Below, in pieces: positions 9,360 to 19,765 of a DNA stretch of 64,000 nt. The notes under the pieces are model-generated. The model was not told the origin of the DNA. It saw nothing but the letters and a program-made list of their open reading frames with translations, and searched no databases. Each line of letters begins with the position of its first letter. The stretch's first letter is position 1. This DNA is from Lautropia sp. (GTDB lineage: Bacteria > Pseudomonadota > Gammaproteobacteria > Burkholderiales > Burkholderiaceae_E): positions 434,001-498,000 of the forward strand of contig JAUNAC010000001.1 in NCBI GenBank assembly GCA_030527825.1. Reading direction: 5' to 3'. The position numbers were made by a program, and so were the translations under genes.

Positions 9360-9947
9360 TCACCCCACCTTGCCCTTTGCCACGTTCAGCGCCTCACCGA
9401 TGGCATAGAAATGGCCGCCGGCGACGTAATGGAGGCTGCGCAGCGCTGGGTCAGCGGTCTCGAAGTGCCAGTGGCCATCCCGAAAGATGCGCGTATCGGC
9501 CCATGCGCCGACGACCTCGCCAATGAACAGGTCGTATGCCTGCTGGTTGTGTGGCTCTGGCACCAGGCGGCAGGCCAGCCAAGCACTGCAGCCGCGCACG
9601 AAGGGCAAGTCATGACCGGCCATTTCGAACAGCGAGACGCCGCAATGCGCCAGTTTGTCCGGATCGTCGGCCAGGCTGCGATGCCCGACCTGGTAGACCA
9701 GCTCAACCTGGGTTGCCGTGGGGATCTGGATGGCGAATGCACCACTCTGCTCGATCAGCCCGCGGGTACTCGCTGCCTTGTCGAGCACCACCGTCAGCTT
9801 GGGTGGCGCATAGTCGAGTGCGCAGGCCCAGGCCGCAGCCATAACGTTGCTCACGCCCTGGCTGCGCGCCGAGACCAGCACGGTCGGCCCATGGTTGATG
9901 AGGCGAAATGCCCTGTTCAGGGGTACCGGGGCAAAGGGCTGGGTCAT
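9360..9947 (-). CDS. flavin reductase-like (FMN-binding split barrel) protein
   Basis: The 195-residue protein belongs to the flavoprotein family with an FMN-binding split barrel. It has LINHGPTVLVSARSQGVSNVMAAAW at the N terminus and a conserved GHRS/DK pattern in the middle (YQVGHRSLADDPDKLAHCGV), then a final barrel strand HFETADPALRSLHYVAGGHFYAIGE. Family members reduce flavins or bind FMN as an oxidoreductase in the cytoplasm; the substrate is unknown. I chose MTQPFAPVPLNRAF as start; the frame extends 17 codons upstream to 9998. Neither start has a clear Shine-Dalgarno sequence. It lies downstream of recQ, 75 bp away, and could be read from the same transcript. Confidence 0.8.
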   Translation of the reverse strand: MTQPFAPVPLNRAFRLINHGPTVLVSARSQGVSNVMAAAWACALDYAPPKLTVVLDKAASTRGLIEQSGAFAIQIPTATQVELVYQVGHRSLADDPDKLAHCGVSLFEMAGHDLPFVRGCSAWLACRLVPEPHNQQAYDLFIGEVVGAWADTRIFRDGHWHFETADPALRSLHYVAGGHFYAIGEALNVAKGKVG

Positions 9948-10022
9948 GGTGCGGGGGCGGAGAGCCGTCATCGGCAACGCCGGATAGTCTACCGGCATCG
10001 CCCCGGCCGGGTCACGACACCC

Positions 10023-11873
10023 CTACCCGCGGTCGGCCACCACCTCCAGCACGGCTTCGCCATAGGTATCGAGCTTGCGCTCACCCACACCGGGCACGGC
10101 CGCCAGTGCCTGGAGGCTGTCAGGCTGGCGCAGGGCGATCTCGTGCAGCGTGGCGTCATGGAAGATGACATAGGCCGGCACGCCACCTTCCCTGGCCTGC
10201 TGGCTGCGCCAGCTGCGCAGACGGGCAAAGCAGGCGGCGCCGGCCGCGTCAAGATCACGTTCCAGCGTGGACATCGCTGCGGCACGCCGGCGCGTGCGGC
10301 TGCCTCGCGGTTCGCGTTCGGCGGGTTCGCGCATACGAACGCTCTGTTCGCCCTTGAGCACAGGGCGGGCAGCCTCGGTCAATGAAACGGTCTGGAAACG
10401 CTCGGCGTCTATGTGTATGTAGCCGGCGATGGACAGTTGCCGGACCACCGAGCGCCACTGGGCCAGACTGAGGTCGCTACCCACGCCAAAGATCGGCAGC
10501 TGGTCATGACCGCTGTTCCGAACCTTTTCGCTGGCCTGGCCCCGTAGCACATCAATCAGATGCTGCACCCCGAACGGATGACCACTGGCCCGGGTACAGC
10601 GGTAGACGCAGGACAGGAACTTCTGGGCCAGCACGGTACCGTCAATGGTGTGTGGGGGGGACAGGCAGTTATCACAGTTGCCGCATGGCCCGGCCTGCTC
10701 GCCAAAGTAAGCCAGCAGACGCACCCGGCGGCAATCGGTCGCTTCGCACAATGCCAGCATCGCGTCCAGCTTGTTGCTCTGCAGGCGCTTGAAAGCCTCA
10801 CTGGCCTCCGACGCCTCGATGAAGCGGCGCTGCTGCACGACGTCATGCAGTCCATAGGCCATCCAGACTTCGGCAGGCAGGCCATCACGGCCGGCACGAC
10901 CGGTTTCCTGATAATAGGCTTCGATGGATCTGGGAAGATCAATATGCGCCACAAAGCGGACGTCGGGTTTGTCGATGCCCATACCGAACGCAACGGTGGC
11001 AACCACAATCATGCCGTCTTCGCGCTGGAAGGCAGCCTGCACTTCGCTGCGTTCACTGGCCTGCAGACCGGCATGGTAAGCGCGGGCGTTCAGCCCTTCA
11101 CTGCGCAAAAAGGCCGCGATTTGTTCTGTCCGGTTGCGGGATGCGCAATAAACAATGCCGGACTCCCCTTCGTGACCATCCCGGATAAAGCGCAGCAGCT
11201 GCTGGTTCCCCTCCCGTTTCTCGACAATCCGGTAGCGGATATTGGGTCGGTCAAAGCTGGTGACAAAGGGTCTGGCATCCTGCAGTTTCAGGCGACTGAC
11301 GATTTCCTGACGGGTCAGCTCATCGGCAGTAGCCGTCAGCGCGACGCGCGGCACGTCCGGAAGCTCATCCGCCAGCCGCCCCAGTCCAATGTATTCGGGT
11401 CGAAAATCATGGCCCCACTGTGATACGCAGTGCGCTTCATCAATAGCAATCAGGGCAATCCGGCAGCTATGCAGCAGGGCCAGACAGCGCTCGGTCAACA
11501 GGCGCTCGGGGGCGATATAGAGCAGCTTGATGGCCCCGCCACGCAGTTGCCGTTCAATGTCGGCAGCCTCCGTGGCCGACAGAGCAGAGTTGAGATAGGC
11601 CGCCGCAACACCCAGCTCACGCAAGGCCGCCACCTGATCCTGCATCAGGGCAATCAGCGGAGATACCACCACCCCGACCCCGGCCCGCATCAGAGCCGGG
11701 ATCTGATAACACAGGGATTTTCCTCCGCCGGTGGGCATGAGAACCAGTGCATTCCCGCCCTGGGCAACGTGTTCAATGATTTCACGCTGCTGCCCGCGAA
11801 AAGCCGGGTAGCCAAACACCTGATGCAGGATGCCATCCGCACTGGCCGTTACGGCAGACACGTCAGAGTCCAT
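10023..11873 (-). CDS. recQ: ATP-dependent DNA helicase RecQ
   Basis: RecQ is a 3'-5' superfamily 2 helicase acting in RecF-type recombination and fork repair. The 616-residue product is full length. It has Walker [10 protein letters not shown] near residue 50, the DEAH box with RecQ-specific aromatic loop ([18 protein letters not shown]), motif [13 protein letters not shown], four zinc cysteines in the C-x..CGNCDNC region near residue 395, a winged-helix RQC domain and a C-terminal HRDC domain (about 540-616). Its first 11 bases overlap the end of the preceding ferredoxin-NADP reductase-like gene, implying translational coupling. Confidence 0.97.
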   Translation of the reverse strand: MDSDVSAVTASADGILHQVFGYPAFRGQQREIIEHVAQGGNALVLMPTGGGKSLCYQIPALMRAGVGVVVSPLIALMQDQVAALRELGVAAAYLNSALSATEAADIERQLRGGAIKLLYIAPERLLTERCLALLHSCRIALIAIDEAHCVSQWGHDFRPEYIGLGRLADELPDVPRVALTATADELTRQEIVSRLKLQDARPFVTSFDRPNIRYRIVEKREGNQQLLRFIRDGHEGESGIVYCASRNRTEQIAAFLRSEGLNARAYHAGLQASERSEVQAAFQREDGMIVVATVAFGMGIDKPDVRFVAHIDLPRSIEAYYQETGRAGRDGLPAEVWMAYGLHDVVQQRRFIEASEASEAFKRLQSNKLDAMLALCEATDCRRVRLLAYFGEQAGPCGNCDNCLSPPHTIDGTVLAQKFLSCVYRCTRASGHPFGVQHLIDVLRGQASEKVRNSGHDQLPIFGVGSDLSLAQWRSVVRQLSIAGYIHIDAERFQTVSLTEAARPVLKGEQSVRMREPAEREPRGSRTRRRAAAMSTLERDLDAAGAACFARLRSWRSQQAREGGVPAYVIFHDATLHEIALRQPDSLQALAAVPGVGERKLDTYGEAVLEVVADRG

Positions 11874-13044
11874 CAGGAAAATGCAGGTGAGGCCGCAACC
11901 GGGTGGCGAGCATCTGCTCTGTCAGCACGCCGAGCCGGCGTTGCTGGCGCAGGCTGACAGCGCTGTATTCCAGCACGCCTGGCCGGCCAGCCAGCTGATG
12001 TGCAACGCTGTGTGCTGCCCGCACTGCTTCGGCAAAACCGGTGGTGATGAGTTTGAGTTTGCCCGGATAGCGGCAGATGTCGCCCACCGCGTAAAGGCCC
12101 TGTACCGCACTGGCCATGGTGGCCGGATCCACCGGCAGCTGACGGCCATCCAGGGGCAGCCCCCAGTCTGCCAGCGGCGACAGGGTAGGAGTCTGTCCTT
12201 CGCAGAGAATCAGGGCATCCAGCGCCAGGAAGACCTCCTGACCCGTTTCGCTATCAGTCAAGACCAGCGCCTCAAGGCGCCGCTCCGCTGCGGAACCCGA
12301 GTCAGGGGAATCCACCGTGGTCTGCTGATCCGCCGGCCTGACAGACGGGCCAGCCACCAGCCGCCGTGGCTGCCCGGTTACGAGCCGGATCCGACCCAGC
12401 GCGGCCTGTTCTTCCACCGCCTGTACCAAGGCGGGATCTGTCGTGAAACGGCTGAAACGGCCACGGTGACGCACCAGACTGATACCGGCAGCACCGGCTG
12501 TCACCAGTGCCAGACACAGCTCAATTGCCTCATTGCCTCCACCCACCACCACGACCTGCTGTGCCGCAAAGCGATCCGCAGTGGTTGGCCCTACAAATAT
12601 CTGTCGGTCAAGCCAGTCTTCGGCCCCCGCTAACGCCAGAGGCCGGCGCTGATAGGCACCTGCACCTGCTGCCAGAACGACCGCTCTGGCGCGGAATGTG
12701 AGACCTGCCGCGGTCTGAAGCTCGAAACCACCCGCAGACGCCGATGCCGACGCCTGCCAGGGTCGAAGGGCTATGGCCGTCTGAGCGAAGTGAAGTTCCG
12801 GAAAAAATGGCCGGGTCTGCTCCCAGAGGCGTTCCGACAAGGCTTGCCCCGTCAGCTGCGGCAGGGCGGGCAGATCGTAAATCGTTCGGTCGGCATACAG
12901 AGCCCGACACTGCCCACCAGGCTGCGGTAACGAATCGACTGCGGCAACGCGCAGCCCCAACAGGCCAAGCTGAAAGATCTGGTAGAGACCAACGGGCCCC
13001 ATGCCGATGACCAGAACATCGGAAACAGTCGCTTGATCGGACAT
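11863..13044 (-). CDS. ferredoxin-NADP reductase, thioredoxin-reductase-like type
   Basis: The 393-residue flavoprotein has two dinucleotide-binding sites: FAD-binding [12 protein letters not shown] at residue 14 onward, and NAD(P)-binding [12 protein letters not shown] near residue 165. The C-terminal FAD motif [19 protein letters not shown] matches the YumC-type ferredoxin (flavodoxin) NADP reductases. It lacks the CxxC redox pair of thioredoxin reductases, which supports the FNR assignment. It is longer than typical members (about 340-350), with extra sequence around [14 protein letters not shown]. It overlaps recQ by 11 bp. No ferredoxin gene is adjacent, so the electron acceptor is inferred from the family. 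Confidence 0.85.
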   Translation of the reverse strand: MSDQATVSDVLVIGMGPVGLYQIFQLGLLGLRVAAVDSLPQPGGQCRALYADRTIYDLPALPQLTGQALSERLWEQTRPFFPELHFAQTAIALRPWQASASASAGGFELQTAAGLTFRARAVVLAAGAGAYQRRPLALAGAEDWLDRQIFVGPTTADRFAAQQVVVVGGGNEAIELCLALVTAGAAGISLVRHRGRFSRFTTDPALVQAVEEQAALGRIRLVTGQPRRLVAGPSVRPADQQTTVDSPDSGSAAERRLEALVLTDSETGQEVFLALDALILCEGQTPTLSPLADWGLPLDGRQLPVDPATMASAVQGLYAVGDICRYPGKLKLITTGFAEAVRAAHSVAHQLAGRPGVLEYSAVSLRQQRRLGVLTEQMLATRLRPHLHFPDGL

Positions 13045-13327
13045 GACGGTTCCTGAGGCCCAGAGCTGTCAGGTCTGGTGCCTTGAACCGGCCATTCTAC
13101 GCCGCCGGCGACGCCTCTGGTGGCCATCTTCCCGCAAAGCTGCCCTGACAGGCGCTGCCATGGATACCGTAGTGGGAAAAATCATCATCACTGCACCGTT
13201 CGGCGGCTGTTTCTGACCACTGGCCCTGTCGGACTGCGACAGATAACTATACTTGCCTATACAGTATTGCCATATACCGTAGCATTCTGCCTCTACGATC
13301 TGAAGCCTTTTCTATTCGAGCTTACTA

Positions 13328-13603
13328 ATGTCCCAGGACAATCCATCGGAGCTGCGGCAATTTGTCGACGAGCACCCCACGACAGTGGTAGCTGAGCTCT
13401 GGCGGCTCATGAACGAAGCCCCGAGCCAGGGACGCCAGGCGGATTTCGACCTGATCGCCGAAGGTCTTCTGCGGGTCATTCTGTGCGAACAGGTTCCTGA
13501 CGATGTCCAGACCGCTGCCCGCGAACTCTGCCAGGCGTACGCGGCGCAGTCACTGCGCCGAACGTTCGGCTATGGCGAGATCAGGCTGCATCAGCTGCAT
13601 TGA
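13328..13603 (+). CDS. small acidic protein of unknown function
   Basis: The 91-residue product is soluble and mostly helical in appearance (ELRQFVDEHPTTVVAELWRLMNEA). It has no recognised domain and no membrane segment. It is divergent from the FNR-like gene and preceded by an AT-rich stretch (13245-13285) that could carry its promoter, including a 6-5-6 inverted repeat CTGTCG-N5-CGACAG at 13226-13242. The Shine-Dalgarno sequence before ATG 13328 is poor. The acidic, ordered composition favours a real gene. Confidence 0.5.
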   Translation: MSQDNPSELRQFVDEHPTTVVAELWRLMNEAPSQGRQADFDLIAEGLLRVILCEQVPDDVQTAARELCQAYAAQSLRRTFGYGEIRLHQLH

Positions 13604-13670
13604 CACGATCGGCGCCCTTCTCACGCAGCCAGGCGATCTCACCATTCTTTTCTGTGCATGCGTTCCGGTC

Positions 13671-14099
13671 TCAATGACCAGCACTACGGGCAATACTCAC
13701 GGACGTTTCGTTCACGATAGATCCAACACCAGACGAGCGATAGCCAGCCTGGGTGCCTTCCTGCCAAAACCAGCGCCGCGGCGCCACATCCCCTTCGACT
13801 GACAGATAAGTCTGCAGATTCAGCTTGCAAAAGAAGTCCAGCGATGTGAGGGAGGAAAAAAACGGCGTGAAACGGCGGTTGACTGCATCAGGATCATCCG
13901 TACGGCCTGCTTCCGCCAGGGCAATCTGAATTGGTTCACCTTCACCGCGGATCTCCAGCAGGCGCCCCTCCAGATGTTCGATGACTTGGGCAATCGAAGG
14001 AAACCGTGCAGGATCGTAGATCTCCAGCGGCGTACCGCGTTGGCCCAATCCCCATACCCGGTACTCGGAATACCGCGCGCTTCTGTCGACTTGTGGCAT
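13671..14099 (-). CDS. 142-residue protein of unknown function
   Basis: The start at 14099 is fixed by an AGGAG seven bases upstream; the open frame extends 66 codons further without such a site and with poor composition, so I exclude that part. The product begins MPQVDRSARYSEYRVWGLG and contains IYDPARFPSIAQVIEHLEG and FFSSLTSLDFFCKLNLQTYL. It has no membrane segment, no recognised domain and no cysteine pair. It lies about 430 bp downstream of metW on the same strand but probably has its own promoter. Confidence 0.6.
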   Translation of the reverse strand: MPQVDRSARYSEYRVWGLGQRGTPLEIYDPARFPSIAQVIEHLEGRLLEIRGEGEPIQIALAEAGRTDDPDAVNRRFTPFFSSLTSLDFFCKLNLQTYLSVEGDVAPRRWFWQEGTQAGYRSSGVGSIVNETSVSIARSAGH

Positions 14100-14530
14100 C
14101 AAATCACTCCTGATCCCGTTGCCGGGGGACACTTCTGCCACGGTTGCCAGGGTCTTGCCTTCACCAGCAGCGCGGCAGGAACACATCATGCACCTGAACA
14201 GGTCTGGCCGGGCAAGGCACGAGAGCAAGGACGAGACAGAACCAACCCCAGGCTGGTTGCGTTGAGTGCGGTAGCCCATGGCGCTGCGCCCCCACAAACC
14301 GGGCCAGCGCGATCAGGCGCCGCAGGTGCAATTAACGCATTATCTGGACGATCTGCGTAGAAGGATTACAAACGGTATCTCACGCAACATTAGCATTCAT
14401 TTGCATCTGCATTGCGTTACCCCGGCATGTTCAAAGCCGCAATTTCGTCATATGAAAACAACGCTTTGGGAAGCAAATGTGGCCTGGTCAGTACATGATG
14501 ACTTTTTACCATGGCATGTACAGGGTTTTT
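14100..14530. other. 431 bp intergenic, AT-rich part with short inverted repeat
   Basis: This lies between metW and the unknown gene at 13671. The part from about 14335 to 14530 is clearly more AT-rich than its surroundings. It contains a 7 bp inverted repeat GTACATG (14491-14497) and CATGTAC (14515-14521) about 10 bases after the metW stop. The hairpin lacks a T-run on the metW strand, so I do not call it a terminator. A GCAT word recurs around 14391-14415. It probably holds the promoter for the gene ending at 13671. Confidence 0.35.
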
Positions 14531-15142
14531 TTAGTCGGTGCGCCGCCGAAATCGATAGATAGCCTGCGTAGCACGTTTGACCGGAAAATAACGTACCACC
14601 CGCCCTTCGGCCAGAAATATGCGCTCCATGATGACCAGACCCAGGCGGGCAACCAGATCTTCAAAATCACGGGGCGTGGTCAGGTGCAGGTTGGGGGTAT
14701 CAAACCACTCGTAAGGCATCTCCCGCGTAATCGGCATGCGCCCGCGCAAAATAGACCATACATGGAACCAGTGACCAAAGTTGGGAAAAGACACAATACC
14801 CTCCCGGGCTACCTGGCTCATATCTGCCAGCACCTTTTCGGTCTGCTTGGTCGCCTGCAGGGCCATGGACAGCACCACCACATCGAACTGCCCCCCACTG
14901 CGAAACATTTCGAGACCATCCTCAATGTTGCGCTGGATCACATCCACCCCGCGCCGGGCACAGGCAAGCACCTCAGCATCATCAATTTCCACGCCGTAGC
15001 CATGACAGTGCTTGGCGCGGGACAGATAAGCCAGCAGGGAACCGTCCCCGCAGCCCAGATCCAGCACATTGGCGTAGGGCCGAATCCAGTCGGCGATGAT
15101 GGCCAGATCGGCCCGGAGCTCAGGAAAGCTGGAAGGCATCAT
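14531..15142 (-). CDS. metW: methionine biosynthesis protein MetW
   Basis: MetW is a small class I SAM-dependent methyltransferase-fold protein that accompanies MetX in proteobacteria and is needed for its activity in several species. The 203-residue product shows the SAM-binding loop [15 protein letters not shown] near residue 26, the acidic VEIDD and the family-typical [21 protein letters not shown]. Its start overlaps the metX stop by 4 bp (15139-15142), so the two are translationally coupled. It closes a six-gene leftward operon beginning at gshB. Confidence 0.95.
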   Translation of the reverse strand: MMPSSFPELRADLAIIADWIRPYANVLDLGCGDGSLLAYLSRAKHCHGYGVEIDDAEVLACARRGVDVIQRNIEDGLEMFRSGGQFDVVVLSMALQATKQTEKVLADMSQVAREGIVSFPNFGHWFHVWSILRGRMPITREMPYEWFDTPNLHLTTPRDFEDLVARLGLVIMERIFLAEGRVVRYFPVKRATQAIYRFRRRTD

Positions 15143-16263
15143 GCGCTGACCACCTGATGAATGCGGTCAAAATAACTGCGCACCAGACTATGGTACCGAG
15201 TGTCATCCAGCAAAAAGGCATCGTGGCCATGAGGTGCCTCGATTTCGGCATAGGTAACCGGCGTCCGGTTGGCCAGCAACGCCTTGACGATCTCATGACT
15301 GCGGGCAGGCGAGAATCGCCAGTCCGTTGTGAAGGAAATCACCAGGAATGCGCAGGTTGCTGGTGCCAGAGCCCTGGCAAGATCGCCACCGGTTGCTCTG
15401 GCAGGATCAAAATAGTCTAGTGCCCGCGTATAGAGCAGATAGGTGTTGGCATCGAAGTAGCGGGAAAATTTTTCTCCCTGATAGCGCAGATAACTCTCGA
15501 TCTCAAATTCCACGTCAAAGGAAAAACCATATTGGCCGTGCTTAAGCATCCGGCCAAACTTCTCCGCCATGGTGTCATCCGACAGATAAGTGATATGGCC
15601 AATCATGCGGGCCACCTGCAGCCCATGCGAGGGTACCGTACCATGGTCATAAAAACGTCCGGCATGAAAATCGGGGTCGGTCACGATGGCGCGGCGGGCG
15701 ACTTCATTGAAGGCAATGTTCTGTGCAGACAGGCGGGGAGCGGTAGCGATGGCGGCACAGTAGGCCAGACGTTCAGGATAGAGGTAACTCCAGGCCAGCG
15801 CCTGCATCCCCCCCAGCGAGCCACCCATCACGGCGGCAAAACGCTCGATACCCAGCGCGTCGGCCAGCCGGGCCTGGCTGTGCACCCAGTCCTCTACGGT
15901 GATGACCGGGAAACTCGGGCCATAGGGATGACCGGTCTCCGGATCGGTTGACATGGGACCGGTAGAGCCAAAACAGCTGCCCAGATTGTTAAGCCCGATG
16001 ACAAAAAAACGGTCGGTATCCACGGGTCGGCCAGGTCCCACCATGTTCGACCACCAGCCATGGTCATCAGCCGTTCCCGCTGTCAACCCGGCCACATGAT
16101 GGGAAGCATTGAGTGCGTGACAGATCAGTACAGCATTGCTGCGCTTCGCATTCAGCGTTCCGTAGGTTTCATAAACCAGCTCATAGGGGCCAAACTGCCC
16201 ACCACTGGTCAGCGGCAACGGAGTATCAAAACGGTGCCGTACCGGAGTAACCAGCAGACTCAT
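15139..16263 (-). CDS. metX: homoserine O-acyltransferase
   Basis: MetX acylates homoserine in the first committed step of methionine synthesis. The 374-residue alpha/beta hydrolase-fold protein has the nucleophile Ser149 in [10 protein letters not shown], the catalytic Asp in FTTDWRFSP and His in HGHDAFL. MetX proteins of proteobacteria can use acetyl-CoA or succinyl-CoA; the sequence alone does not let me decide, and with MetW present a succinyl-transferase is quite possible. The gene overlaps ptsI upstream by 4 bp and metW downstream by 4 bp. This physical coupling to ptsI is unusual. Confidence 0.94.
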   Translation of the reverse strand: MSLLVTPVRHRFDTPLPLTSGGQFGPYELVYETYGTLNAKRSNAVLICHALNASHHVAGLTAGTADDHGWWSNMVGPGRPVDTDRFFVIGLNNLGSCFGSTGPMSTDPETGHPYGPSFPVITVEDWVHSQARLADALGIERFAAVMGGSLGGMQALAWSYLYPERLAYCAAIATAPRLSAQNIAFNEVARRAIVTDPDFHAGRFYDHGTVPSHGLQVARMIGHITYLSDDTMAEKFGRMLKHGQYGFSFDVEFEIESYLRYQGEKFSRYFDANTYLLYTRALDYFDPARATGGDLARALAPATCAFLVISFTTDWRFSPARSHEIVKALLANRTPVTYAEIEAPHGHDAFLLDDTRYHSLVRSYFDRIHQVVSA

Positions 16264-18026
16264 ACGGAAACGGCTCCTGTCATCGAAGATTCTGCCGCTG
16301 ACGGGTCCATGCCGAGGCAGGCCAGGCCGCGGCGGATCGTGCCCAGATCATCCTGAGCCAGCATGCGCCTCACAAGCGGTGTCAACTGGCAGGTATCTAC
16401 CTTGAGCACGGCATCCTTGACCCGCAGCAACCGCGCGGGCGGCATGGAAAAGGCGCGCAGCCCCATGCCTAGCAGCAACGGCGCTGCCCGGTATTCCCCG
16501 GCTATTTCGCCACAGACACAGACAGGCTTGCCTGCCTTGCGGGCGGCGCGAATCGTCAGGGCAATCAGGCGCAGCACGGCGGGATGAAGCTCGTCGTACA
16601 AATGGGCAATGCGGTGATCGGTGCGGTCAATGGCCAGGGTGTACTGAACCAGATCATTGGTACCAATGGCCAGAAAATCCAGCTTGTTGGCAAAAATGGC
16701 GGCCGACAGTGCGGCCGCTGGCACTTCAATCATGCCACCGACCGGCACGCTGTCCGCCATCGGTTCACCACGGGCATGCAGTTCCTGTCGTGCCTGGGCA
16801 AGCAGCAGAAACGCCTCGTCAACCTCCTGAGGCTGGGTTAGCATGGGCAGCAGAATCTGCAGGGTGCCATGCGCGGACGCGCGCAGCAACGCGCGCAGCT
16901 GCACCAGAAACATCTCGGGCTCCGCCAGACTGTAACGAATGGCACGGCGCCCGAGCGCGGAGGTGGCACCCGACATGAGCGCCTGCCCCGACAGCAGCTT
17001 GTCTGCACCGACATCAATGGTGCGTATAGTGACCGGCCTGCCCTGCATGGCCTGCAGCACCTGGCGATAGGCACGGTACTGCTCCTCTTCGTCCGGCAGC
17101 CGGCTGCGGTTCAGAAACAGGAATTCCGAGCGAAACAGTCCGATACCCTCGGCACCAACGCGCAACGCCTGTCCAGCCTCTTCGGGTTGCTCGATATTAG
17201 CCAGCATGGAAACCTGACAGCCATCCCGGGTAAGGCAGGCCACATCGGCCAGACGGCTCAAAAGGCGCTCCTGTTCGGCTGCCTGCTGCTGGCGCGTCCG
17301 ATACTGCTGGAGTACCGTTTCATCGGGCCTGATGATGACCTGGCCGGCATCACCATCCAGCACCAGCAGATCCCCATCCGCGATACTGGCTGTTGCTCCT
17401 CCGATACCCGCCACCGCCGCCACCTGCATGCTCCGGGCCAGAATGGCGCTGTGCGAATGGATGCCGCCCTGCTCGAAGACAAAACCAAGCGCTCCCCGCA
17501 ATTGCAGCATGTCGGCCGGCTGGAGATCCTGGGCAACATAGATGAGCGGCTCACCGGCCGTGTGCTGGCTGACTGCAGAAGGGTTGCTGCCGGACAGAAC
17601 CTTGAGCAGACGCTCAGCGACCTGTTCAACGTCCCGTCCGCGTTCCTTCAGATAAGGATCTTCTATGGCACGAAACTGTGCCGCCAGCCCCTCGGCTGTT
17701 TCGGAAATGGCCCATTCGATGTTCAGATTCCCCTGCACCACCCGGGATCGGGCGGCATCGATCAAGGCCGCATCGTGAAGCAGCATCAGTTGCACATCCA
17801 GCAACGCCCGCGCTTCCGCAGGAGCATCCGACGGCAACTGGGCAGCCACCCCCTGCAGTTCGGCCTCCACGGCAGCGCAGCCCGCATCGAGTCGTGCGTG
17901 CTCCCGGGGCACCTCGTCCGCTGTAATGTAGTAGCGGGGTACATCGATGAACCCTGTCTCCAGCACACAGGCATGTCCCACCACAATTCCGCCACCAATG
18001 GCCGCTCCGCACAGGATCTGCATCAT
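16260..18026 (-). CDS. ptsI: PTS phosphoenolpyruvate-protein phosphotransferase (enzyme I)
   Basis: EI takes phosphate from PEP and passes it to HPr. The 588-residue product is full length. It has the phospho-acceptor His192 in [12 protein letters not shown], where the usual Thr before Ser-His is His190. It also has PEP-binding arginines in [12 protein letters not shown], a metal-binding region around [15 protein letters not shown] and the active-site Cys in [10 protein letters not shown]. The gene overlaps ptsH and metX by 4 bp at either end. With EIIA and HPr upstream it forms a phosphorelay lacking a sugar permease, as in other betaproteobacteria where this branch is thought to be regulatory. 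Confidence 0.95.
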   Translation of the reverse strand: MMQILCGAAIGGGIVVGHACVLETGFIDVPRYYITADEVPREHARLDAGCAAVEAELQGVAAQLPSDAPAEARALLDVQLMLLHDAALIDAARSRVVQGNLNIEWAISETAEGLAAQFRAIEDPYLKERGRDVEQVAERLLKVLSGSNPSAVSQHTAGEPLIYVAQDLQPADMLQLRGALGFVFEQGGIHSHSAILARSMQVAAVAGIGGATASIADGDLLVLDGDAGQVIIRPDETVLQQYRTRQQQAAEQERLLSRLADVACLTRDGCQVSMLANIEQPEEAGQALRVGAEGIGLFRSEFLFLNRSRLPDEEEQYRAYRQVLQAMQGRPVTIRTIDVGADKLLSGQALMSGATSALGRRAIRYSLAEPEMFLVQLRALLRASAHGTLQILLPMLTQPQEVDEAFLLLAQARQELHARGEPMADSVPVGGMIEVPAAALSAAIFANKLDFLAIGTNDLVQYTLAIDRTDHRIAHLYDELHPAVLRLIALTIRAARKAGKPVCVCGEIAGEYRAAPLLLGMGLRAFSMPPARLLRVKDAVLKVDTCQLTPLVRRMLAQDDLGTIRRGLACLGMDPSAAESSMTGAVSV

Positions 18027-18304
18027 GAGACATCTCCCAGCTCTTCGCCAAAACCGGATGACACCAGCTCGGTCAATGCCTGCAGCGCAGCCTCTTCATC
18101 CTCACCATCCGCCTCTATTTTCAGTATCGAGCCGCAGGCGGCCGCCAGCATCATCACCCCCATGATGCTCTTGCCATTGACCCGACGCGCCCCCCGGGTA
18201 AACCAGACGGTAGCCTTGAAACGACCAGCAAGCTGGGTCAGCGCTGCAGAGGGGCGCGCATGCACACCCAGACGGTTGACAATCTTGACTTCAGCTTCTT
18301 TCAT
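18023..18304 (-). CDS. ptsH: PTS phosphocarrier protein HPr
   Basis: The 93-residue protein carries phosphate from EI to EIIA. It has the phospho-acceptor His15 in NRLGVHARPSA and Ser46 in GKSIMGVMMLA, the position used by HPr kinase/phosphorylase in organisms that have hprK; that kinase is not in this window. Length is normal. It overlaps ptsI by 4 bp and starts 18 bp after the EIIA gene. Confidence 0.95.
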   Translation of the reverse strand: MKEAEVKIVNRLGVHARPSAALTQLAGRFKATVWFTRGARRVNGKSIMGVMMLAAACGSILKIEADGEDEEAALQALTELVSSGFGEELGDVS

Positions 18305-18322
18305 GGGGATTCGGGTACAGAA

Positions 18323-18775
18323 CTATCTCTCTCCGGCACAGGATGATCCATCGGCTATCGTACCGATCCGGCGACCCTGCGGCTCCAGATCAACCAGGCC
18401 GATTCCGTCGGCAGCATCGCGCATCACCAGAAACTCCAGTTCGCGCAGCGGCATGCGGGCCCGGTAGTTAAACACTTTTAACAACATGGGCAGGTTGACG
18501 CCATAAAAGACACTCACCCGGCCCGGCACTGCCATCTGCACCGCAATGCGTGATGGTGTTGCCCCGTACAGATCGGTCAGCACAACCAGGCCACTGCCGT
18601 CGTTGATGCGACTGGCCAGGCTGCGCGCCTCGCGCAACGCCTGCTCGGGATCCTCATCCGGGATGATGTCCAGGGCCGCAGCCTGCACTGGCAAAGCGCG
18701 ATAGACATGGCGGCAACAGCCCAGCAGCGCTGTTGCCAGCGGCTGATGCGCGATGATCAGCACCGAAATCATCAA
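18323..18775 (-). CDS. mannose-family PTS EIIA domain protein
   Basis: The 150-residue cytoplasmic protein is a stand-alone mannose-type IIA domain. The phospho-acceptor is His10 in SVLIIAHQPLA, and the conserved LTDLYGATPSRIA and GVNLPMLLKV segments follow. No EIIB, EIIC or EIID gene is present nearby, so it is probably a regulatory acceptor of the gshB-linked phosphorelay rather than part of a mannose transporter. It starts 6 bp after the gshB stop and precedes ptsH by 18 bp. Confidence 0.9.
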   Translation of the reverse strand: MMISVLIIAHQPLATALLGCCRHVYRALPVQAAALDIIPDEDPEQALREARSLASRINDGSGLVVLTDLYGATPSRIAVQMAVPGRVSVFYGVNLPMLLKVFNYRARMPLRELEFLVMRDAADGIGLVDLEPQGRRIGTIADGSSCAGER

Positions 18776-18781
18776 ATCTGC

Positions 18782-19750
18782 TCAGCCAGCGCGCGCAGCC
18801 GCACGATCAGCACTCACCCGCCGCTCCAGCCGCTCGATAAAGAAGGCAGGGACGTCGAAACCGGTTTGAGCGGTAATTTCCATGAATCCGGTCGGACTGG
18901 TCACGTTAATCTCGGTGAGACTCTCGCCAATCACATCCAGCCCGACCAGGAACAGCCCCTTGGCAGCGAGCCGCGGCCCCAGATAGGCAGCAATCTCCCG
19001 GTCACGCGCTGACAGGGGCTGGGCCACGGGCCGGCCGCCGGCCGCCATGTTGCCCCGCGCCTCTCCTGCCTGTGGGATGCGAGCCAGCGCATGAGGCACC
19101 ACTTCGCCATCAATCAGCAGGATACGCTTGTCACCCTGCGCAATGGCCGGCAGATAGCGCTGGGCCATCACGGTACGCTGGCCGAAGCGGTTCATCGTCT
19201 CCAGGATGACGGACAGATTGGGATCATCCCGACGGGCGCGGAAAATGGAAGCGCCGCCCATGCCATCCAGCAGCTTGAGCACAGCCTCGCCATGGCGGGC
19301 AATGAATTCGCGCAGGCGGCCTGGATCCCGGGTCACCATGACATCCGTCGTCAACTGCGGATAGGCCGTAATGGAAAACTTTTCGTTGTGGTCCCGTATT
19401 GCAGCCGGGTGGTTATAGACCCGCGCCCCCTGGTCGATCGCGCGCTCCAGCATGTAGGTGGAGTAGACGTATTCCATGTCGAAAGGGGGGTCCTTGCGCA
19501 TCAGCACGGCGTCAAAGCGGGCCAGATCTTCCGTACCAACTTCACCAGCTTCATACCAGGGATGCCGGCCATCCGTCAGTGTCAATGCCGTCACACGCGC
19601 GGTGACCTTGCCTTCATCCAGGCTGACATCACCCTGCAGACAGCCAAAGATCCGGTGTCCACGAGCGTGAGCAGCCCGCATCATGGCGATGCTAGTCTCC
19701 TTCTCCGGCTTCAGAGACTCAAAAGGGTCGAGGATGAAAAGAATGTCCAT
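18782..19750 (-). CDS. gshB: glutathione synthetase
   Basis: GshB ligates gamma-glutamylcysteine and glycine using ATP. The 322-residue ATP-grasp protein begins MDILFILDPFESLKPEKETS, which matches the conserved N terminus of bacterial GshB. It continues with RKDPPFDMEYVYSTY, the glycine-rich loop LLDGMGGASIFR and C-terminal GLDVIGESLTEINVTSPTGF with the metal-binding Glu and Asn. I take the Met at 19750; 14 more codons are open upstream but run toward a tandem repeat. It is the first gene of the six-gene operon, a known arrangement for gshB with the PTS genes in betaproteobacteria. Confidence 0.95.
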   Translation of the reverse strand: MDILFILDPFESLKPEKETSIAMMRAAHARGHRIFGCLQGDVSLDEGKVTARVTALTLTDGRHPWYEAGEVGTEDLARFDAVLMRKDPPFDMEYVYSTYMLERAIDQGARVYNHPAAIRDHNEKFSITAYPQLTTDVMVTRDPGRLREFIARHGEAVLKLLDGMGGASIFRARRDDPNLSVILETMNRFGQRTVMAQRYLPAIAQGDKRILLIDGEVVPHALARIPQAGEARGNMAAGGRPVAQPLSARDREIAAYLGPRLAAKGLFLVGLDVIGESLTEINVTSPTGFMEITAQTGFDVPAFFIERLERRVSADRAAARAG

Positions 19751-19765
19751 ACACCATCCGGGAAT

